Source: Stercorarius parasiticus (lineage: Eukaryota; Chordata; Aves; Charadriiformes; Stercorariidae). Taken from it: a stretch of DNA of 64,000 bases. A model generated the notes under the pieces. That model was not told the DNA's origin and did not search any database. It was given only the letters and a program-made list of their open reading frames with translations. This document shows, piece by piece, positions 33,695-43,575 of the stretch. The DNA is taken from positions 941,473 to 1,005,472 of the forward strand of contig VWZL01000658.1 of the NCBI GenBank assembly GCA_013396915.1, read 5' to 3'. Each line of letters opens with the position of its first letter. Position 1 is the stretch's first letter. The translations under genes were made by a program, and so were the position numbers.

Positions 33695-36420
33695 TTCTCA
33701 TAAATAACTAATTTCAATACTTCTCTCTGAATAAAATTTCTTCGTCTCTTTCACAAAATATAGTACAGTTATTTAAACAATGTTTAACAGCATCAGTAAC
33801 GGAAGAGGCAAAAAAACATCACGTAAATTGGCTACAGCACACGGGGCACGCGGCAACGGCTCCTTTCCCCCACCGGCCACTTGTTGCTGAGAAGCCAGGC
33901 TCAGACACAGGTTGATTGTATTAACCTACCCTTAGATCAAAGCTGAAAATCCTCTTGCATTTTTCAATAGGCAACGGTTTGTAGCTAATTTGGGATTTCT
34001 TTTTTTTTTTTCTTTACACAGTCAGTTGCACTTTGGAAAAAAAAAAAAACAAAAACAACAAAACACCACTTTTGACATGGTTTTGTTCATTGTATTGCAT
34101 GATGTGTGTTTAGCTGTATCTACAAAAGGCACTATGGAAAGAGAGGAGTCCAGTGAGGTGAGGACTGGAGCAGGTTGGAGTCATTTAATGCCCTGGATTA
34201 CAACAGGAGACTACCCACAGCGTCTCTGCACCCGACCTGCCTCGCTGCTGAGAACACACCTGCCCCAAACCCGTATCAAAGGTTACTACGGCTTCCGTAT
34301 GTACAACCAGGCTATAATACAACTATTTACAGTTTGTAACACAACGTGGTGCAATTCTGTCCACGATGAAGTACTGCAACACGCCGGAGGGAGCGAGCCC
34401 GCTGTCGCAAGAGTGCTGATATGTGCGGCTGAGCCTTCCCTGAGCCCCCCCGGCCCGGCACCGCCAGCTCCTCCGGCCAGAACACCCGGAGACACTCACG
34501 CTGTGCCTTGGCAGTGCCTTTATCAGTAAATGTGCCACTCCAGCGTGTCCCCCCCCTTCACTTCCCAGGCTTTGGTTTTAAAATGAGGTGGAAACCTTCT
34601 TGACTGAAGTGGTCCAAGGGTGTTGAGAACAACCCCGGATCCCTGCAGTCCTGCGGGAGCAAAGCCAGCAGTTGTTCTCCAGTGCTGGAGCAGCCGGGTC
34701 ACGGTGCCACGCTTGAAGGAAGGCAAAAAGGACTCGAGTAATGGCTGGGTGGTTACATATGTGATCACCACTTAGGGCAAGGAAAAAAAAATTAAAAATT
34801 AGGTGCTTTCACAAGCGGGCTGAAGCCAGAGGCAGCCACCCCTCGCCAGCTGTGCCCCATCCCGTGCCACAGCCGGATCCCCTCGCCCCGGCTGCCTTCC
34901 GTGAAGTTGACAACAGGTCCCCCCGCCGTCACTCTACTCATTCAAACCCAGCTGTCACCACCGCCTAAAGCCAGGCACCGGGTCTGTCAGTGCTCTGCTG
35001 CTCCCTGGCCTGGGCTGGGGAAGCTGGAGCAGAGAGAGAGCAAGTGCTCCGCTGTTTTCCTACATTAACTGCTCCCTTTTGAACCCGGCGCTGTCTCCAA
35101 CACAGGTGCAGCTTTGAAAAAAGCAGCAAGAAGTGTTGAAGCTGGCTGGAAACCCCAGCTGCTCCCCAGAAGAGACAGCCTGCCTCCTGGCTTGGAACCC
35201 CCACACCCCCATGCACACACCACCCACTGCTGCAGAAGCTCGACCACCCTTTTAGGGCTGGTTGTGCCACAGCCGCCAGGGATGCCAGCCTCACCCCCGG
35301 TAACCCACACGCTGCAGCATCGGCCCTTCCTGGAGCACACGGCAGCGCAGGGGGAGGCTGCTCTCGCTGCCACAGCTAGAGGGGCCCCGGGCGAAGCCGG
35401 TGCTGGGATGGCAGCCCCGTCACCCACGCAGCCCCTCAGCTCGCCGGGGCGAGTTGCCAGAGCTGGCTGCCCACCGCAGAGCAGTGGGTTGAACCCTGGA
35501 GTGGGTGCCCCACAGCTGAGCCCCACCGGCACCAACCCCTGCCCTGCCCAGGGAGAGCCAACGCACGTTTGCCCAGGGGAGAAGGGACCTCTGGTGTTGC
35601 CAGGTCCCCACCTGCGCTGCAGACAGCTGGGACCCTGTCCCTGCCCGCCTCGAGGGCTGGGTAGCAGTTCCTCTCCGCAGCCCCCTCCTCCTGCACCACC
35701 ATCACCCACGAAGACCCCGGCCCGCACAGCTCCCTCCCGCCGCTCAGTGTGCTGCTGCTCGAGCGGGGCCAGCGGCAGCATTGCCCCCAGGAACCCCCAG
35801 CTCTCTCCTCTGCAACACACAGCTGTGCCCAGGGGCTCCGGGGGCCCTGGGGACACCGTCCCGATCCACACAGGGGGCCCAGGCACAGCACGGCAGGGAG
35901 GCAGCCCCCACTGCCTGCTCTCCCCGGCCCCCTCGCACCCTCCGGGCTCTGGCGAGTGGCTTGGTGCTGGTGCCTGCGCATCGCCCGGGGTCGGGGACCA
36001 CCACCCACCCTGCCTGCTGCAGCTCCCCCCTGCACCCCGGCACCAGCAAGACCTGCCCAGGGGCTCGTTTTGGGACACAGATCAGTGATCAAGGGCTACC
36101 TGCCACCTGACCAGCTGGCAGCCAGCAGCACCCCAGGACCCCAAACAGGGCGTGGGACCCCAAATGAGGTATACGTGGCCCTGCCAGGCTCCAGACCTCC
36201 CTGTCCCTCTGCCCCCACGTCGCTGGCAGCACCTCTCCCTGCCCTGCCTGGGGCTGCGGCTGCTCCGTGCCCCACAGGCGCACACGCTCGGTCCCGGGCA
36301 GCACTGCCATGGTGGGGCTGAGGATGCCGGGGGTGACCCAACTGCCACCCCCCCTTCTGTGGCCCGGGGTCTTTGCAACCCTCTCCTCCCTGCGGCTGGG
36401 GTCACCGAGGCTCCCTCCGG

Positions 36421-38082
36421 TCACACGTGGGACAGTGGGACCTGCTTGTGGTAGGAGGCCATGCTGGGCAGCACCGTCCTGCCCGCCAGCGCTGGGCTGG
36501 CCTCGCCGTACACGGAGGCACCCGCCGGCTTCCTGGCCTGGCAGCAGCGGGCTGTGAAGCGCCGCCAGGACTCGAGCGTCTTGCCGGACCAGATCCAGAC
36601 GCCGGAGGTGATGCCCACCACAAGGCACATGAAGTACTTGAGCATGAAGACGGCGTAGTCAGGCTTGGGGCGGTGGGGGTCCCCCGGGCAGGAGCAGTTC
36701 TGTGCCCGTTCCCACGCCTCCCGGTTGTGCTGCTCGTAGATGTAGCAGGCGATGACGATGGTGGCGGGCACGGTGTAGAGCACGGTGAAGATGCCGATGC
36801 GGATCATCAGCTTCTCCAGCTTGTCAGTCTTGGTGCCGCCCTGCTTGATCACGCTGCGGATGCGAAAGAGCGAGACGAAGCCAGCCAGCAGGAAGAGGCT
36901 GCCGGTGAAGAGATAAACCACCAGTGGTGCCAGCACAAAGCCCCGCAGGTTCTCCAGGCTCTGGTTGCCCACATAGCAAACTCCGGCCACTGGGTCACCG
37001 TCCACAGAGCTGAGTGCCAGTACAGCGATGGATTTGGCACTGGGGATAAGCCAGGCAGCCAGGTGGAAGTACTGCGCATAGCTAGCGATGGCCTCATTGC
37101 CCCACTTCATGCCAGCTGCCAGGAACCAGGTGAGGGACAGGATGACCCACCAGATAGAGCTGGCCATGCCGAAGAAGTAGAGGAGAAGGAAAACCACGGT
37201 GCAGAGGGCAGGACCCGTGGTCTCGTAGTGGATGTGGTGGTACTCCGGGTTGCAAGCCACGTTGGCATGCCCTGCCACCAGCCGCACGATGTAGCCCACA
37301 GAGACGAAGAGGTAGCAAGCCGAGAGGAAGATGATGGGGCGCTCAGGGTACTTGAAGCGTTCCATGTCGATGAGGAAGGTGGCCACGGTGGTGGAGGTGG
37401 AGAGGAAGCAGAGGATGGACCAGAGGCCAATCCAGAAGGTGGCGAAGGTCTTCTCATCCTGGGTGAAGTAGGGCTGGTAGCAGGGGATGGCGCAGTTGGG
37501 TACTTGCCCGGTCCTGATGCGGTTGTACAGCGGATGGGACTCCTTGGAGATGGGAATCAGGGGCGCTTTGCACTTGCATGTCCGGCCGCAGTCCGGCCCC
37601 GAGGGGCGCTGCCCGCCGAGCGGCGTCAGGTTTTTGGCCGCGTCCTTGGCCGGGCGCGTGGGCTTCCCGAAGAAAGGTGGCAGGGTGGTGGCTTCTGTGT
37701 GGTTGTATCCCATGCAGAGCACCTCGGTGTCCCCCAGCACCGGCAGGCTGTCGCAGCTCATCCTCTCGGGCCAGGCGAAGCCGTACTGCTGCATGATGGG
37801 CGAGCAGCCGGCCTTGGCCCGCTCGCAGACGGAGCGGCAGGGGGGCAGCGGCTTGGTGTAGTCGGGCAGGCAGATGGGGGTGTACATGCTGCAGAGGAAG
37901 AAGCGCAGGTCGCTGGAGCACTGGATCTCCACCAGCGGCCAGAACTGGTGCACCTCCAGCCCGGCCTCGTCCTGCGTGTCGTGGTTGAACTGGTTGGGCA
38001 TGTAGGTGAGGTTGTAGCCGATGCCCTTGCACATCGGCACCGTGATCTCCTGGCACACCAGCGCCTTGGAGGCGGCGCGCCC
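36421..38082 (-). CDS. FZD5: Frizzled-5 Wnt receptor (start and signal peptide in assembly gap)
   Basis: One uninterrupted frame, TGA at 36421-36423, gives 553 visible residues starting GRAASKA, just after where the signal peptide should be cleaved. The human protein is 585, so little more than the signal peptide is missing. The frizzled cysteine-rich Wnt-binding domain has all ten Cys (visible residues 10, 18, 55, 64, 71, 82, 86, 93, 110, 123). Possible N-glycosylation sites are N24, N127 and N151. Seven membrane segments lie near 212-238, 248-268, 293-318, 332-352, 381-404, 425-447 and 478-498. The Dishevelled-binding KTLESW motif (501-506) follows directly. The C-terminus YHKQVPLSHV ends in a PDZ ligand and is specific to FZD5 rather than FZD8. 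Role: plasma-membrane receptor for Wnts with LRP5/6, signalling through Dishevelled; known for eye and retina, gut and yolk-sac/placental development. As in other vertebrates the coding region is intronless. Confidence 0.98.
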   Translation of the reverse strand, partial: GRAASKALVCQEITVPMCKGIGYNLTYMPNQFNHDTQDEAGLEVHQFWPLVEIQCSSDLRFFLCSMYTPICLPDYTKPLPPCRSVCERAKAGCSPIMQQYGFAWPERMSCDSLPVLGDTEVLCMGYNHTEATTLPPFFGKPTRPAKDAAKNLTPLGGQRPSGPDCGRTCKCKAPLIPISKESHPLYNRIRTGQVPNCAIPCYQPYFTQDEKTFATFWIGLWSILCFLSTSTTVATFLIDMERFKYPERPIIFLSACYLFVSVGYIVRLVAGHANVACNPEYHHIHYETTGPALCTVVFLLLYFFGMASSIWWVILSLTWFLAAGMKWGNEAIASYAQYFHLAAWLIPSAKSIAVLALSSVDGDPVAGVCYVGNQSLENLRGFVLAPLVVYLFTGSLFLLAGFVSLFRIRSVIKQGGTKTDKLEKLMIRIGIFTVLYTVPATIVIACYIYEQHNREAWERAQNCSCPGDPHRPKPDYAVFMLKYFMCLVVGITSGVWIWSGKTLESWRRFTARCCQARKPAGASVYGEASPALAGRTVLPSMASYHKQVPLSHV

Positions 38083-38693
38083 NNNNNNNNNNNNNNNNNN
38101 NNNNNNNNNNNNNNNNNNNNNNNNNNNNNNNNNNNNNNNNNNNNNNNNNNNNNNNNNNNNNNNNNNNNNNNNNNNNNNNNNNNNNNNNNNNNNNNNNNNN
38201 NNNNNNNNNNNNNNNNNNNNNNNNNNNNNNNNNNNNNNNNNNNNNNNNNNNNNNNNNNNNNNNNNNNNNNNNNNNNNNNNNNNNNNNNNNNNNNNNNNNN
38301 NNNNNNNNNNNNNNNNNNNNNNNNNNNNNNNNNNNNNNNNNNNNNNNNNNNNNNNNNNNNNNNNNNNNNNNNNNNNNNNNNNNNNNNNNNNNNNNNNNNN
38401 NNNNNNNNNNNNNNNNNNNNNNNNNNNNNNNNNNNNNNNNNNNNNNNNNNNNNNNNNNNNNNNNNNNNNNNNNNNNNNNNNNNNNNNNNNNNNNNNNNNN
38501 NNNNNNNNNNNNNNNNNNNNNNNNNNNNNNNNNNNNNNNNNNNNNNNNNNNNNNNNNNNNNNNNNNNNNNNNNNNNNNNNNNNNNNNNNNNNNNNNNNNN
38601 NNNNNNNNNNNNNNNNNNNNNNNNNNNNNNNNNNNNNNNNNNNNNNNNNNNNNNNNNNNNNNNNNNNNNNNNNNNNNNNNNNNNNNNNNNNNN
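38083..38693. other. Assembly gap (611 N) over FZD5 start codon and 5' UTR
   Basis: N-run flanked on both sides by very GC-rich, CpG-rich sequence. About 25 codons of signal peptide plus the 5' UTR and probably the transcription start should lie here. Any protein model crossing it is unreliable. Confidence 0.99.
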
Positions 38694-39000
38694 CGGGGCA
38701 GCGCTCCCGCCCCCGGGAAAGCCGCGCCTCGGCGGGCAAGGGAAACCGGCCCCGCCGGACGGGTGCGGGCAGCGGCGCTACCGCGTTCCCGGCACCGGGC
38801 CGCCGGCCGCCTCGCCGCTCCGCCGCCCGCCCAGCCGCCGGAGGTGCTTCAGGAGCCGCTGTCCTCCTCCCAGGCGGGCGGCAGGCCCCGGAACCGTGCC
38901 GGCGCCTTCGGGAGACCCTGCCCGGGGTGGAGCGTCCCTGCCCGGCGCTCTGGGAAACGGGGCTCCGGCGGTGGCCACGCTCAGCTGCCTGACATCCGGA
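38694..39000 (-). promoter_or_regulatory. FZD5: CpG-rich 5' flank / promoter region of FZD5
   Basis: The stretch is dominated by C and G with very frequent CpG, in contrast to the AT-rich sequence beyond 39.6 kb. It lies directly upstream of the FZD5 5' gap. This is the edge of a CpG island that runs through the gap into the FZD5 coding exon. No TATA box is evident; short GC-box-like CCCGCC/CCGCCC elements are present. Assignment as promoter is inferred from position and composition. Confidence 0.6.
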
Positions 39001-42000
39001 ATTTGAATCCGTGCACTAGCAAACACCCAAACTACGAGCCCGGTTTGCAGCGGCTTCCGCAGCTCCTGAAGCCCACGGCACATCCAGGGCACGCGGGGGA
39101 ACAGACCGCCTTCAGAAGCCAGATTTGGGGGTGCGAGGCTGCACCCGCTACGGCAGCGCCCTTGCTCTGGCCAAGCAGGAAGGCTGCTCCCGAGCCCTTG
39201 CACAGGAAGGGGCTCCTCACTCCTCCTCGGTGGATGCGGATGGAAGGGCAGTTTGGACCAAAGCACCCCCACCGAGCACCAGACCTGCTGGTCCAGACAT
39301 ACCCACGGCACAGGCAGGGCCAGCTTGCCTTCAGGCCTGGTGCCGGGGAGTGCCAGCACCCAAAATACCCCCGACTGCCTCCAGAGCCCAGAAGGCAAAG
39401 ACTCAAAGCATGACTTGGCTCCTGCCTTCCTCCCAGAGGTGAAATCTGGCTTGCCCATCACTCCCTGGCCACTGGCTCTTGTGCGGCACACTGACCGCTG
39501 CTACCACACACCAAAGTCCTCAGGGATTTCAAGACCAGAGACCCTCATTGACACCTCCGAAATCCTCTGTGTCTACAAGCCCACCCAGCCTAGGCGTGCA
39601 TGTCATTTGGCACTGTCAACCTTACCAACTGCTTATCAAAGCTCAACAACTTTTTTTAAAAAAAGGCAAAAAAAAAAAAAAGCTGAAGTCCCTATGCGTC
39701 TTTGCTTTATGCTGTAAGTTTTGCCTGTAATAAAGCTATAGGGAAGAGAATTACACGTCACGTGTTCCTTTGGAACACAGTGGCATATCCCTGTAGCAGG
39801 AGTCATAACTTTTAATTCTCCCCAACAATGAGTTTCTGTGAACTAGCAGCTCAGCAGAAAGCAATCACAGACAGTTTCATTATGGCTTTCAGTTGATTAT
39901 CCAAATTATAGCTGAGAGCAGAGGGCAGCCTTTTTATTATCATCATTGCTGTACAATTAGAAAATGCTGATGAAGCTCCACAAAAGCTGAAATTCTCTTT
40001 CTTTCTTTTTTCGCTGGTATTTTTCATTTTTATAAGCGCTCCCTTGGGCAGTATCTTGGTTTGATTGGACACGCAATGGGGAACAGGTACGTAGGAGGGA
40101 AGGGAGAAGATAAGAAGGAGAAAATGGGGCAGCTCTTCATTGCAGTTAATCTATCAACTCTTGTAGCCTGGTTCAGGTTTCGCCACTCGTCCAGATGTAT
40201 CTAATTCTTAGAGCCTGGCTGTAAATAATGCTGTATTTGCTACACTGGGGACACATAAAATCCAATTAAGAGCCAGGTAGACATCTGTTGGCTTGCTCTG
40301 TGCTTCTGTTTCCTTTTTGTTTTGTTTTTTTTTTTTTGTATGAATACGTAGCAGAGCAACCAGAACAGGATTAAATATGGTGTAAGCGCAAGTACAGTTG
40401 ATAGGCTTGTTATTCATCTCCACCGTACAGTATGAGGGTACAGTGCTTTATGTGCTCCCAGCACTGTTAGTGACAGAAGCTGGGCCTGCACAAAACCCAA
40501 CGTGTGCCAAACCCTGGAGACAAAAGAGAAGGTGCTTCCCGCCCCTCAGAACTCGCTGTTGTTAAAAAAACTCTACAAATTATTCGGAAATCGCTTTACC
40601 TTTAATCCCTGTGCAGAGGTGTTCGTGAAGCTCCACCACACCAGACAGGTGTCCCTGGGTCTCCCAGCAAGCCCCTGCTCCTGGCTCCATCCCAGAGGAT
40701 ACAGGCATGGGCTGACCATATCTGTGTCCCCACAGACATACCTTCCACCCACTGAGGCAGCTTCAGCTGGCATGCAGTGGTTCCTGGTAGAAGCAGAAAG
40801 GAAAAAGGTGGTAAATATTTCTCTATTTGGTTCTTTCCCTGCTGTATTGTCAGCCCACACTGTTTACCTGGACAAACTGCCTTTGTGAAGGATACGGTGA
40901 CTTTTAAAAGACTTTACAAAAGGACGAAGTGAGCCGCCTCTGTGAAGACTAGGATTGCCCTGGCCCTTGTTCGGGAACTCGGCAGATTTTGCAAAGAGCT
41001 TTTCAGCCCAGGCTCTGGGCAGGGACAAAGCCAGCGAGCACTTCTCTCCTTCTTGGCTTGGCCTGTACCAAAGCAGGGCAGAAGCCTCCTGCCCGTCTTG
41101 TTGTAGGACCGTCACGCTGTCCCTCGTCCTCCACCCTCCTTCGTTTTGTCCGCATGGCTGATGAGGCTCCAGCTCCCAGGAAAGGAGCAGTGGAGGCCCA
41201 TCAGAGGTAACTGTGGGCTCCTGGTGCTGGTGGGCAACTTGCTAGTCACCCCAGCTGGAGGCTGCGTGAAGCTGCGCTAGCTTGGGCTCCTAAATAAGAG
41301 ACCAAGGTCCCTGCTGCCCCACAGGCAGGGGGACAGGGCGGCTCGGAGCCCTTGGCGAGTGGGCAGAGCAGAACGAGACCCACCGCCGGCATTTGCAGAG
41401 GGACCCTGGCACCCAAATCCTACCAGAGCGCAGCAGCAGCAGCTGGGGCAAACATTCTGTCATCCGCCCAAATGAGCTACAAGCTGTGGGCTGGGCACAG
41501 GAATTCAGATTTAAACCACTCAAATGCTTTTCACCATGCATTTCACCATTCCTTGTTACAATTCCCTTGAAAATCCTAACCTACATCAATACTGTTTGGT
41601 TTTATTTATACTTTTGCAATTGCACGCCTTAACATATTGCAGGGAAACAAAACCATGCCAAACGGTAGTGATATTTGAAAAGCTATGTGGAACTAGACAA
41701 CTTCTGACCGAATTAATGCAAAACTTGATTTCTAACAGTGACAAAGGCTTCAGCAACACCTGACACAAGGGCTGCAGTTTGTAAAATGCTACCAGAAGTT
41801 CGGATAAGTAAAACTAAAGCAAAATCAGGAAGAGTGGCTGCATTTGAAGCTCATCTTCCCGGACCCATCAATTATTACTTAACAATATTTGCACATATAA
41901 GTGCCCATATAATGTACACAATCAGTTTCCGCTGGTCTCCCTGTGGACTGGGAGCCCTTTCCGTGCGGCAGGGTTAGTTCACCCAAGGGGTGTTCCTGTC

Positions 42001-43157
42001 CCGAGGTGCCACCACCGCAGCACGCAGAAGGCAGAGGCAGGACCAGGGCCCTGGCCCAGAGGCACAGGAGGGTCAGTGGGCATGAGGAAGGGTCCCTGCC
42101 ACATCCCAGCCCAGCCACCAGCTCCACGGCCACAGCTGATTCTCAAATCTCCCTGCTGTGATTCACACAGTGCCGAGATAAGGAGGCGGCAGTGAATTTA
42201 CATTTTATTTTCTTGGGGGACACACACACACATATTGCAGCCTGAAAGTTTTCAGCTATGTAGTTTTTGAAACACAACACGTTGTGCTTTTTTCTTTTTC
42301 TTTTTTTTTTTTCTTTTTACATGGGCCCTTGAAAAGAAAACAGTCTCCCCATAGTGAAGTTGACATGATAAATTAGTATGGCCCTGGCAAAGCCCTCACT
42401 CTTCATTGGGCAAATACTTATTTATGGACTTTCAAATCGTGGCTTATGTAACAACAGGGTGAGTGACTTTCAAAAAATCTCCGCCATGTATTGACCTGAT
42501 AGAGCCTAATGGGTCCTTCAGAGCAATTAGGATTTATTGTGTTAGCGTCTATTGTGTATAAAGACCATTTTAAAAACATGTGTTATTTACCCAGAAGGCA
42601 GTAATGACTGTTTAAATACACAGTTAGATTGTTTCTCTGAAATGCTTGCTGCTCTATACATTGCAAAGAAGTTACTCCAAGTATTTTTCAGAGTCAAATG
42701 CTTTGCTCCGCTGGGATTTCCAAGCAGGGTGATTGTAGCGCACATACATTTGTATGCTTACAGCTGTAAGTGAGTTGAGCTCTCAGGAAAGCTGCCAAAT
42801 GAGCAACGCCGAAGCATGAAATCTGAGATTTTTTTCTTGAACAAGGGGCCACTGCTCCCCACTCTAGTGGTCTGAGCAGCTCCAGCTGAGAGAGCAGGGC
42901 ATCTCCCACAAACCATCCGAGTCTGATCTGGATGTCCAGCAAAGGTGACCTTAATGGCCACAAAGCTGTGGTTTCCACCATGGCACATCTAACCCTGTCT
43001 GTGCATGTGAGGTGGGACCATCACCGCTTCCCAGTAACCTACTGGGGGCGGGCAGCATGTAAAAATACAGGCATTGGCTTCTGAGCACAGGTGCAGATTT
43101 GAGAAGCCTCAACCCTGGCCAGGCTCCTCAGCAAGCGTGAAGGAGCACGGCAAAGGT
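39001..43157. other. Intergenic region upstream of FZD5, proximal part
   Basis: No gene is supported. GC content falls from high near 39.0-39.6 kb to AT-rich after 39.7 kb. T-runs occur at 40319-40337 and 42291-42317, a CAG-like run at 41430-41446 and a CA run at 42220-42232. Three short stretches with motif structure (39.84-40.0, 42.24-42.29 and 42.52-42.56 kb) are discussed as findings. Confidence 0.55.
42242..42286. promoter_or_regulatory. Pair of short perfect dyads upstream of FZD5 (candidate)
   Basis: CTGAAA-GT-TTTCAG at 42242-42255 and CACAAC-AC-GTTGTG at 42273-42286 each have 6-bp arms and a 2-nt spacer and lie 17 bp apart. Function is unknown; the regulatory label is inference only. 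Confidence 0.25.
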
Positions 43158-43575
43158 CACAGAATCACAGAATGGTAGGGTTGGAAGGGACCTCATCTAG
43201 TCCAACCCCCCCTGCCAGAGCAGGGTCACCTAGAGCAGGCTGCACAGGAACGCATCCAGGTGGGTTTTGAATGTCTCCAGAGATGGAGACTCCACCACCT
43301 CTCTGGGCAGCCTGTTCCAGTGCTCTGCCACCCTCAAAGTAAAGAAGTTCCTCCTCATGTTGAGATGGAACTTCCTATGTTCAAGTTTGTGTCCTGTTGC
43401 TGGGCACCACTGGAGAGAGTCTGGCCCCATCCTCCTGACACCCACCCTTTAAGTATTTGTAAGCATTGATAAGATCCCCCCTCAGTCGTCTTTTTTCCAG
43501 ACTGAAGAGACCCAAGTCCCTCAGCCTTTCTTCATGAGAGAGACGTTCCAGTCCCCTAATCATCTTTGTAGCCAT
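43158..43575 (-). mobile_element. CR1 retrotransposon 3' fragment
   Basis: Minus-strand CR1 with a clean 3' end: the + strand starts CACAGAATCACAGAATGG, the reverse of the 8-bp tail. The ORF2 endpiece ([39 protein letters not shown]) is readable, preceded in another frame by [20 protein letters not shown]. 5'-truncated at about 43575. Confidence 0.95.

Larger units (their letters stand above)
33620..36420 (-). other. FZD5: Probable FZD5 3' UTR
   Basis: Reading the minus strand downstream of the FZD5 stop codon, no other gene intervenes before two ATTAAA hexamers (+ strand TTTAAT at 34184-34189 and 33633-33638). FZD5 has a long 3' UTR in other vertebrates, so 2.2-2.8 kb is plausible. The part near the stop (about 34.4-36.4 kb) is GC-rich with long spurious open frames on both strands; the distal part is AT-rich. 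The extent is inferred. Confidence 0.5.

Noticed and set aside
33980..34070. T-run and A-run as a processed pseudogene or SINE tail
   Set aside because: The runs are not attached to any recognisable transcript or SINE body and show no flanking duplication.
35065..36088. Open frames of 324 and 337 codons on opposite strands
   Set aside because: Both are Pro/Gly/Ala/Ser-rich products of GC-rich sequence in the presumed FZD5 3' UTR. They overlap each other on opposite strands and show no domain, signal peptide or splice structure.
36373..39006. 877-codon + strand open frame as a gene
   Set aside because: It is the in-register antisense of FZD5, its length is padded by N codons, and the product resembles no known family.
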